Positions 1-5,312 of a stretch of 7,173 bases of DNA are shown here, in pieces. Under the pieces are notes generated by a model that was given only the letters and a program-made list of their open reading frames with translations, ran no database searches and had not been told where the DNA came from. Source of the DNA: Pseudomonadota bacterium (GTDB lineage: Bacteria > Desulfobacterota > Anaeroferrophillalia > Anaeroferrophillales > Tharpellaceae); the NCBI GenBank assembly GCA_015486505.1, contig WFRP01000025.1, positions 1 through 7,173 of the forward strand, given 5' to 3'. The position numbers were made by a program, and so were the translations under genes. Within the stretch, counting starts at the first letter, position 1. Every line of letters begins with the position of its first letter.

Positions 1-70
1 AATGTTCTGATAAGAGTACTTATTTGCGGGCCAAAAAGCCCTGTTTGGGTTGCGGGATATGTTCCCGCAT
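1..70 (+). repeat. Structured palindromic repeat, copy 1 (cut by the window start)
   Basis: Its first 28 bases recur exactly at 124-151, and its right half recurs at 175-218 and, inverted, at 6871-6913. It contains consecutive inverted repeats: ATAAG/CTTAT (10-14 and 19-23), GGGC/GCCC (28-31 and 38-41, A-rich loop) and a perfect 7-bp stem TGCGGGA/TCCCGCA (51-57 and 63-69, loop TATGT). A GTTTGGGT spacer separates the last two stems. The left end probably lies outside the window, because copy 2 has another hairpin arm (ATCAGAA) just before the matching start. The family is not recognised. It resembles REP-type elements in having paired palindromes with a fixed spacer, but I see no typical GTAG foot. 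Confidence 0.8.
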
Positions 71-116
71 TAGTACCTTACAGGTTATTTTCTGCACCAA
101 AAAACAAGATTTAATA

Positions 117-218
117 ATCAGAAAATGTTCTGATAAGAGTACTTATTTGCGAGCAGCGGATTGCCCCCGGGTGCGGGCCGCAAAGGCCCGGTTTGGGTTG
201 CGGGATCTGCTCCCGCAT
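117..218 (+). repeat. Structured palindromic repeat, copy 2, with a 24-base insertion
   Basis: This is a direct copy of the element at 1-70. It starts with a perfect 7-bp hairpin ATCAGAA/TTCTGAT (117-123 and 128-134, loop AATG), then ATAAG/CTTAT (133-137 and 142-146). The GGGCC/GGCCC stem (175-179 and 185-189, loop GCAAA) and the invariant TGCGGGA/TCCCGCA stem (199-205 and 211-217, loop TCTGC) follow. Between TTATTTGC (143-150) and the GGGCC stem there are 24 extra bases (151-174) that copies 1 and 3 lack. It lies just past the 3' end of the pilin gene, inverted relative to that gene's transcription. There is no T-run on either strand next to the stems, so it is not a classical intrinsic terminator. 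Confidence 0.8.
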
Positions 219-239
219 TGGTTAAATTAACTATCGTAA

Positions 240-1016
240 CTATCTTGGTCCTTGATTTTTGCGCCGCCAGTCGGCAAGATTAGCCGCCAAAGCTCCATCT
301 TCCTGCTCATCGTAGAGGCGGGCGACGAAGATGCCGTGGCGTAAACCGTTAATATCCTTATGACTCATCTCGCCGTACCAGGAACCGGTTTCCGCATCAA
401 CGCTGACCTTAGCCGTGTAGAGCAAGTAAAAGTTAAGGTAATTTTCGTCCACCGGGTCCGGCAGTACCGCCAGATAAAGCAGACCCGGTTTCTTACTGGG
501 GACCACCGTGGTTTCGGCACTGGAAACATCGGGCGCGGGCGCGAAAGAGTCTTCCCGCGCCACCTGATCATCATTGACGGCGGCAAAATAGTCGACCAGA
601 TTAAAAGGATTTCTCGGTCTCCGCCCCGGCGGCAACAGCTTCTTAACTCCGGCAAAAGCCTGATTACCTGTATATTTAGACGATAATTTTAGATTTGTAA
701 AGTCCAATTCCGGCAGATAGATGTCGGAATTAAGAAAATCCTTAGTTGTATAGTTAAGTATAGCCGGCTGGTTCCGGGCCTGGGTTTCAGCCCAGGTCAT
801 AATATTGGCGGCAATCTCACTGCCCGATTGCCGGACTTCGGCAAATTCGGCATCAATCCGGGCGCGCTGGGCCCGGGGCACGATTACCGCCACCAGCAGG
901 CCGATAATCGCCATCACCAGCAGAAATTCAATCAGGGTAAAACCCGAAGCCCGGCGCTTGTTCCGAGCTCTCTTATCAGGTATATCGGCAACTTTTTCTA
1001 TTACTTTAGTTTTCAT
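240..1016 (-). CDS. Type IV prepilin / pseudopilin-like protein with class III signal peptide
   Basis: Probable major or minor subunit of the fibre built by this operon. The 258-residue product has a basic leader of 25 residues ending KRRASG, then the processing motif G25|FTLIE with Glu at mature position 5. A single hydrophobic helix (about 26-47) follows. The leader peptidase would cut after G25 and methylate F26. The leader is long for type IVa pilins (usually under 10 residues). The mature part is large and has no cysteine, so it lacks the C-terminal disulphide loop of classical pilins; a PRNPFN segment lies near 134-139. The ATG start is well supported: its TAATG overlap shares one base with the platform gene, and a GGAGGT box sits 5 bases upstream. 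It is the last gene of the operon here and the only pilin in view. Assignment to a particular msh pilin (A, B, C or D) is not possible from sequence alone. Confidence 0.88.
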   Translation of the reverse strand: MKTKVIEKVADIPDKRARNKRRASGFTLIEFLLVMAIIGLLVAVIVPRAQRARIDAEFAEVRQSGSEIAANIMTWAETQARNQPAILNYTTKDFLNSDIYLPELDFTNLKLSSKYTGNQAFAGVKKLLPPGRRPRNPFNLVDYFAAVNDDQVAREDSFAPAPDVSSAETTVVPSKKPGLLYLAVLPDPVDENYLNFYLLYTAKVSVDAETGSWYGEMSHKDINGLRHGIFVARLYDEQEDGALAANLADWRRKNQGPR

Positions 1017-2251
1017 TACATACCTCCGCCACCGACCGAAGATGATAATTGCGAAACCAGGTTGTAAAGCGGCAGGAGAATCCCCATCACCAGGGCCAGG
1101 GCCAGGCCGCCCATGGCAAAAAGCAAAAGCGGCTCAAGCATGGCCAGGGCCGTGCCGATCTTACGTTCGAGATCTTCACTGTAATATTCGGCGACCAGGT
1201 TCATCTGCTCCGGCAGGGTCCCGGACTCTTCGCCGACGGCAATCATGCGAATTGTCATCCGCGGGACATAATTACTTTCGCGCAGGGCGTCGGAGAAAAG
1301 GGAACCTTCGATAATTTTCGAGCGGGCCCGTTCCATGGTTTCCTGAAAAACCAGATTGTTGACCGAGATAAGCGACATTTTTATCCCGCGGATCAGATCT
1401 ATCCCGGCATTGCTGATCAAGGCCATATAACGCATAAAGAAAGCCATCCGCATCTGAATAAACAACTTCCCGACCGGCGGCAGGTTCAATTCGAGCCAGT
1501 CGAGATAGCGCTTGGTCTCATCCCGGCTGCGCATAGCGATGATAATGACAACAAAGAGAACCAGACCCAGAGCGTACCAGAGACCGTTATCCTGAAATGA
1601 CTGGGAAACGGCCATTATCACCTTGGTCACGGTCGGCAGCGGCACGTCAAACTGGGTCAGAAGTTCAAACAGGGGCGGAAAAACCTTGGCCAGAAAAACG
1701 TAGGCCGCCAGCAGCAGGGCCAGCAGAATAAAACAGGGATAGATCAGGGCTTTACGGACATTCCGGATCAGGGTGTCGATCTTTTTGTAATGCACCGCCA
1801 TATCGGCTAAAGTCCGGTCAAGGTTACCGGACTGCTCGCCGATTTCAGCCAGACTGACAAAAAGTTTCGGGAAAGCCCCGCTTTTGGTCAGGGCCTGAGA
1901 GAAACTGTCGCCGCCCATAATATCCGAGACCACCCGTTTCAGGGCTTTGCGCAAAATCTTGTTGTCGCTGTCCAGACTGAGTTCATCGAGACTGCGAACC
2001 AGCGGCACCCCGGCTTTAAGCATTACCGCCAGGTTGTTGCTTAATTCAACCAGATCCCGCCGGCTTAAACTGCCGATCGAAAAATCTTCAAGTTTCCCGA
2101 GAAACTGCCGCAGTTTATCCTCACGGGCTTCAATTAAAAAGAGACCCTGACTCTGGAGACGGCTCGCCAGCTGCAGCTCATCCGTTGCCGTCTGGCGGCC
2201 TTTAATAATCGAGCCGTCCGCCTGGGCGGCTTTATAGGAAAATTCCGGCAC
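1016..2251 (-). CDS. mshG: Type IV pilus / type II secretion platform protein (MshG/PilC/GspF family)
   Basis: Polytopic inner-membrane platform protein that couples the cytoplasmic ATPase to pilin addition. The 411 residues match the usual family length of about 400. The N-terminus (MPEFSYKAAQADG) is typical of the family. Two T2SSF repeats follow, at about 66-190 and 268-390, each with the family pattern: LSNNLAVMLKAGVPLVRSL in the first and YMALISNAGIDLI in the second, and later GEQSGNL and GEESGTL. Three hydrophobic segments are visible near 168-190, 221-240 and 371-394. The start is GTG and overlaps the ATPase stop by one base (TAGTG), with only a weak Shine-Dalgarno, so translation is probably coupled. 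The C-terminal tail is glycine-rich (VGGGGM). The mshG symbol rests on gene order next to an MshL-type secretin and MshE-type ATPase; on sequence alone it could equally be called pilC or gspF. Confidence 0.93.
   Translation of the reverse strand: MPEFSYKAAQADGSIIKGRQTATDELQLASRLQSQGLFLIEAREDKLRQFLGKLEDFSIGSLSRRDLVELSNNLAVMLKAGVPLVRSLDELSLDSDNKILRKALKRVVSDIMGGDSFSQALTKSGAFPKLFVSLAEIGEQSGNLDRTLADMAVHYKKIDTLIRNVRKALIYPCFILLALLLAAYVFLAKVFPPLFELLTQFDVPLPTVTKVIMAVSQSFQDNGLWYALGLVLFVVIIIAMRSRDETKRYLDWLELNLPPVGKLFIQMRMAFFMRYMALISNAGIDLIRGIKMSLISVNNLVFQETMERARSKIIEGSLFSDALRESNYVPRMTIRMIAVGEESGTLPEQMNLVAEYYSEDLERKIGTALAMLEPLLLFAMGGLALALVMGILLPLYNLVSQLSSSVGGGGM
1022..1027 (-). promoter_or_regulatory. 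Strong ribosome binding site of the prepilin gene
   Basis: GGAGGT on the minus strand lies 5 bases before the ATG at 1016, inside the last glycine codons of the upstream platform gene. It is the strongest Shine-Dalgarno match among the downstream genes of this operon, which suits a structural subunit needed in many copies, and it fixes the start giving the long 25-residue leader. Confidence 0.8.
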
Positions 2252-3906
2252 TATTGCGTTACCCGCAAGATTTCATCAACGGTGGTCAGTCCGGATTTGG
2301 CCTGGTCGAGACCGTATTCCAGCATGGTGACCATCCCCTCAGCTAACGCCTGTTTCTTGATGGCGGCAATCGAGGCCTTGGTACTGATCAACTCGCCCAG
2401 ACCCGCCCCGATGGTCATAATTTCATAAATTCCGAGACGGCCATGATAACCGGCCTCACTGCAGAGTTCACAACCGCGACCGCGATAGAGCGTAGTTTCG
2501 GGTTTAAGCCAGGCGGAAAGCCCTAAATTTTCAATCTCGGCGGTGTCCAGATGGTATTCCTCACGGCAGTTGGTACAAATCCTGCGAACCAGACGCTGGG
2601 CGATTACCGCTTTGAGACTGGAGGGCAAAAGGTAGGGTTCAACCCCTAAATCCAGGAGCCGGGCAATGGTTGAAGGGGCGTCATTGGTATGAATCGTCGA
2701 TAGGACCAGATGCCCGGTCATCGCCGCCTGCAGCGCCATCTCCGTGGTTTCGAGATCACGGATCTCGCCGACCAGAATAATATCGGGGTCCTGACGCAGA
2801 AAATGGCGGATCGCCTGGGGAAAACTGAAATCTATTTTGGGGTTAACCTGAGACTGCTTGATCAGCGGCATCTGGTATTCAATCGGGTCTTCGATGGTTA
2901 AAACATTTTTTTCCAGCGAATTAACCAGGCGCAGCAGGGCATACAGGGTGGTGGTTTTACCGCTGCCGGTAGGCCCGGCCGCCAGGACAATCCCGAAAGG
3001 GAGGTTAATCAGACGTTCAACCCGGGCCCGCAGTTCAACTCCCATACCCAGCGATTCAAGCCCCTGGGCGACACTGGTTTTATCAAGGATACGCAAAACC
3101 GCATTTTCGCCGAAGTTGGTCGGAATCAGGGATGAACGGACATCAACCGAGCGGTTGGAAAAACTAAACTGGAGATTACCATCCTGGGGCAGGCGGTTTT
3201 CGGCAATATTCATCCCCGAAAGCACTTTAATCCGGGTAATCAGCGGAATATGCAGCTGCCGGGCCAGAACATACTCACTCCGCATAATCCCGTCAACCCG
3301 GAAACTGACCCGGGTCACCATCTCCTCGGGACTTAAATGAATATCCGTAGCCCGGTCGCGGATCGCCTTGATGAAGAAAAGCTCCAAAAGCCGGATCACC
3401 GGCGGATCAATTTCACCTTCGGCAATCCCGCCGCCGCTTAACGCGGCCTCAATATTGCGCTTGACTTCAGTATCAATCGCCGAGCCCAGGCCATATTGAA
3501 ACTCAATCGTCTCCATAACCGATTCAAGATCGGCCGCGTAGATTTCAAGCGGCATGGGCACCGCCCGGCGCAGGGCGTCAATCGCGACAATATCACTGGG
3601 ATTGTCCATCGCCACTTCCAGGTGATCCTCGACAATGGCAAAAGGCATCAGCCGGTAACGCTCGGCAAAACTTTTATCGACAAGTTTAACCGCCGCCGGT
3701 TCGACAAAGGTGGTTTTAAGATCAACATAGCTGAGATCATTGGAGATCGCCACCGCGCGGGCGAGATCCTTGCGGCTGACAATCCCCAGCCGCAGCAGAA
3801 CATTCCCGAGCAGTTCTCCGGTACTGCGCTGTTCATTTAAAGCCAGTTCGATCTGCGGCTCGGTGGCCATCTGTTCATCGATTAAAACTTCACCTAAACG
3901 TCGCAT
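2251..3906 (-). CDS. mshE: Pilus assembly ATPase with MshEN domain (MshE/PilB/GspE family)
   Basis: Cytoplasmic hexameric ATPase that powers fibre assembly. The 551 residues are near the family length. An N-terminal MshEN domain (about 2-135) shows the two 24-residue motifs (3-26 and 32-55) separated by five residues that in MshE bind cyclic-di-GMP, though with consensus losses (Q12, L32, S55). The N2/ATPase module contains DRATDIHLSP (185-194), Walker A GPTGSGKT (311-318), an Asp box LTIEDPIEY (336-344), Walker B with ILVGEIRD (377-384) and a His box GHLVLSTIHTND (398-409). A four-cysteine zinc site is formed by C444, C447, C479 and C482, as in PilB/GspE extension ATPases and not PilT. The ATG start follows a weak AGGT at about 9 bases; RRLGE immediately after it is the expected start of MshEN. 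Position between the TPR gene and the platform gene supports MshE over a general GspE. Confidence 0.95.
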   Translation of the reverse strand: MRRLGEVLIDEQMATEPQIELALNEQRSTGELLGNVLLRLGIVSRKDLARAVAISNDLSYVDLKTTFVEPAAVKLVDKSFAERYRLMPFAIVEDHLEVAMDNPSDIVAIDALRRAVPMPLEIYAADLESVMETIEFQYGLGSAIDTEVKRNIEAALSGGGIAEGEIDPPVIRLLELFFIKAIRDRATDIHLSPEEMVTRVSFRVDGIMRSEYVLARQLHIPLITRIKVLSGMNIAENRLPQDGNLQFSFSNRSVDVRSSLIPTNFGENAVLRILDKTSVAQGLESLGMGVELRARVERLINLPFGIVLAAGPTGSGKTTTLYALLRLVNSLEKNVLTIEDPIEYQMPLIKQSQVNPKIDFSFPQAIRHFLRQDPDIILVGEIRDLETTEMALQAAMTGHLVLSTIHTNDAPSTIARLLDLGVEPYLLPSSLKAVIAQRLVRRICTNCREEYHLDTAEIENLGLSAWLKPETTLYRGRGCELCSEAGYHGRLGIYEIMTIGAGLGELISTKASIAAIKKQALAEGMVTMLEYGLDQAKSGLTTVDEILRVTQ

Positions 3907-3910
3907 AATT

Positions 3911-3949
3911 GATTACCTGTCCCGGTTACCTGTTTCGATTACAGCCATC
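3911..3949 (-). repeat. Imperfect 13-bp tandem repeat in the gap before the ATPase gene
   Basis: On the plus strand, GATTACCTGTCCC (3911-3923) is followed by GGTTACCTGTTTC (3924-3936) and a decayed third unit beginning GATTACAG (3937). The first two units match at 10 of 13 positions. The repeats fill nearly all of the 47-base gap between the TPR gene and the ATPase gene, and the AGGT that serves as the ATPase ribosome binding site falls inside the unit next to the gene. Function unknown; it could be simple expansion. Confidence 0.5.
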
Positions 3950-3953
3950 CAAC

Positions 3954-5312
3954 TTACTCCACATACGCCGAGAGCAGCCTGATCCGGTCGTGAATGCGCC
4001 GGGCCAGGTGCGGCTGCTGCTCCAGATAACGACTCTCCAGGGCCTGGTGATAGAGTTTAAGCGCCTCGGAATAATTTTCCGTCTGTTCACATAAAGAGGC
4101 ATAGGCCAGCAGCGGCTTCAGCTTTTGCGCATTAATGGCCACCAGCCGGCGATAGCAGTTAATCGCCGCCGCCTTATCCCCGCGCCGCAGAGCCAGCCAG
4201 GCCAGATTATTAAGGGCGCTTTCGGCTCCGGCGTCAAGCTGTAAGGCTGAGCGGAACAGCTTTTGCGCGCTTTTATAATCCTCTTTTTTCAAGGCCATAA
4301 GCCCTTGATTGACGAGAACCCGGGCATCGTCAGGCCGGTTTGCCGCAGCCCGGTCCAGAAACGCTTCAGCCTTTTTAAGTTCATTGCGCCGCAGATGGAT
4401 AACCGCCAGATCCAGCAAAGCATCCTGATGCCTGGGATCTAACTGCAGAACCTTCGTAAAATAGTAGGCGGCCCGGTTATTATTACCGGAATTCAGAGCC
4501 AAAACCCCGACTTGATAGAGATGATCGAGATCCTCCGGCTCCAGCGGCCGGGGCCCCCGGGCCCGCAATGAGCCGTCCGCTTGCGGCGCCCGCGCCGCGA
4601 CCCGAACCAGCGGCGCGGCGGCCGGGTCGGTGTCTGTATCCATATCTATCGCGGCATCCGTATCCATGCCTGTATCTGTACCTGCCTGGTCTAAAGCCGG
4701 ATTCATCCCGGCTGCGACCGGGCCCGGATTTTCAGCCGCTGCCGAAGTTGCCGTAGCGGCCGCAGCCACCGCAGTAGTTGTCGAAGCAGTGGCCGGAGTC
4801 GATGAAACCGCCGGATGAGCCGGCTTTCGGGTTTTACGACTCGCGGCCGGGCCCCGGGACGCTTGCGAAACGCGGTTTTCTTCCGCAACCCGGCCCTTTT
4901 CCACCACCCGGCCCGAAGTCGCCGCCGCGGCTTTGCTTAAATTTTGCCCGGCTTTGCCCGGGGTGGCTGCGGCCCGGGTTTGCGGCTTAACTTCGGTTCC
5001 GGTCGCTGTGGCAACCGGCGCGGCGGTCTGCCGCTTAACCCCGTCATTGCCGCTGCGGCCGGATTCGACCGCAGCCGCCGACTGCCGGTAATCAGGCGCC
5101 GACGCCGGCATAGTCATATAATAAGCGGCCCCGCCCAGCAGCAGCATAACAACCAATAAAATTACGGTTTTCGGGGAGACTTTTTTCTGCGGCTCCCCGA
5201 ATGCGGCTCCGGGCGGCTTATTTTTCAGCACCGGCGGCACCTCAACCGCGGCATCATCCGCCCCGGCCCTGGCCGAACGGTTCTTTTTCAGGTAGTCGTT
5301 AATCAGACTCAT
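3954..5312 (-). CDS. Membrane-anchored TPR protein, MshN-like by position
   Basis: Likely pilus biogenesis scaffold in the inner membrane with its TPR domain in the periplasm. The 452 residues comprise a short cytoplasmic start (MSLINDYLKKN), a basic and proline-rich stretch, one transmembrane helix at about 49-66, and a long Ala/Thr/Pro/Arg-rich low-complexity linker (about 70-260) with an acidic Asp-Thr patch (212-229). Five TPR units follow, at about 263-296, 297-329, 330-363, 364-397 and 398-431. The TPR pattern is clear, for example ALNNLAWLALRRGDKAAAI. Its ATG overlaps the secretin stop (ATGA) and no Shine-Dalgarno is visible, so it is probably translated by coupling. The architecture and its place after MshL and before MshE match MshN, but the linker and TPRs are too general to prove orthology; a generic TPR pilus protein is the alternative. 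Confidence 0.85.
   Translation of the reverse strand: MSLINDYLKKNRSARAGADDAAVEVPPVLKNKPPGAAFGEPQKKVSPKTVILLVVMLLLGGAAYYMTMPASAPDYRQSAAAVESGRSGNDGVKRQTAAPVATATGTEVKPQTRAAATPGKAGQNLSKAAAATSGRVVEKGRVAEENRVSQASRGPAASRKTRKPAHPAVSSTPATASTTTAVAAAATATSAAAENPGPVAAGMNPALDQAGTDTGMDTDAAIDMDTDTDPAAAPLVRVAARAPQADGSLRARGPRPLEPEDLDHLYQVGVLALNSGNNNRAAYYFTKVLQLDPRHQDALLDLAVIHLRRNELKKAEAFLDRAAANRPDDARVLVNQGLMALKKEDYKSAQKLFRSALQLDAGAESALNNLAWLALRRGDKAAAINCYRRLVAINAQKLKPLLAYASLCEQTENYSEALKLYHQALESRYLEQQPHLARRIHDRIRLLSAYVE
4626..4679 (-). repeat. Short degenerate repeat encoding an Asp-Thr-rich patch
   Basis: Related six-base words (GTATCC, GTATCT, ATATCT on the plus strand) recur through this stretch and encode residues 212-229 of the TPR protein, with repeated DTD and MDTD units. 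The array is in frame, so gain or loss of six-base units would change linker length without breaking the protein. The repeat is imperfect and could be compositional drift in a low-complexity linker. Confidence 0.4.

Noticed and set aside
1..218. CRISPR array
   Set aside because: There are only two direct copies, separated by about 95 bases, with an insertion in one and internal palindromes, and no cas genes. Regular repeat-spacer units are absent.
175..218. Rho-independent terminator after the pilin gene
   Set aside because: The stems are GC-rich, but neither strand has a T-run after them, and the same element occurs inside the operon before the secretin gene. A Rho-dependent or processing role remains possible.
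24..230. A 68-codon plus-strand open frame across the repeat region
   Set aside because: It needs a TTG start, lies wholly over two repeat copies and their hairpins, has no ribosome binding site that I can see, and its protein is a cysteine- and arginine-rich translation of the repeat.
221..231. The palindrome GTTAAATTAAC next to the pilin stop codon
   Set aside because: It is an 11-base AT-rich dyad with a one-base centre, too short and without partners to claim as an operator or attachment site.
805..1600. Long plus-strand open frames opposite the pilin and platform genes (up to 183 codons)
   Set aside because: They are antisense shadows of strongly supported genes, with low-complexity His/Gln/Gly/Arg-rich products and no family motifs.
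2858..3340. A 160-codon plus-strand open frame opposite the ATPase gene
   Set aside because: It lies antisense to the Walker A and N2 region, whose conserved motifs are unmistakable on the minus strand; its Arg/Ser-rich product matches nothing.
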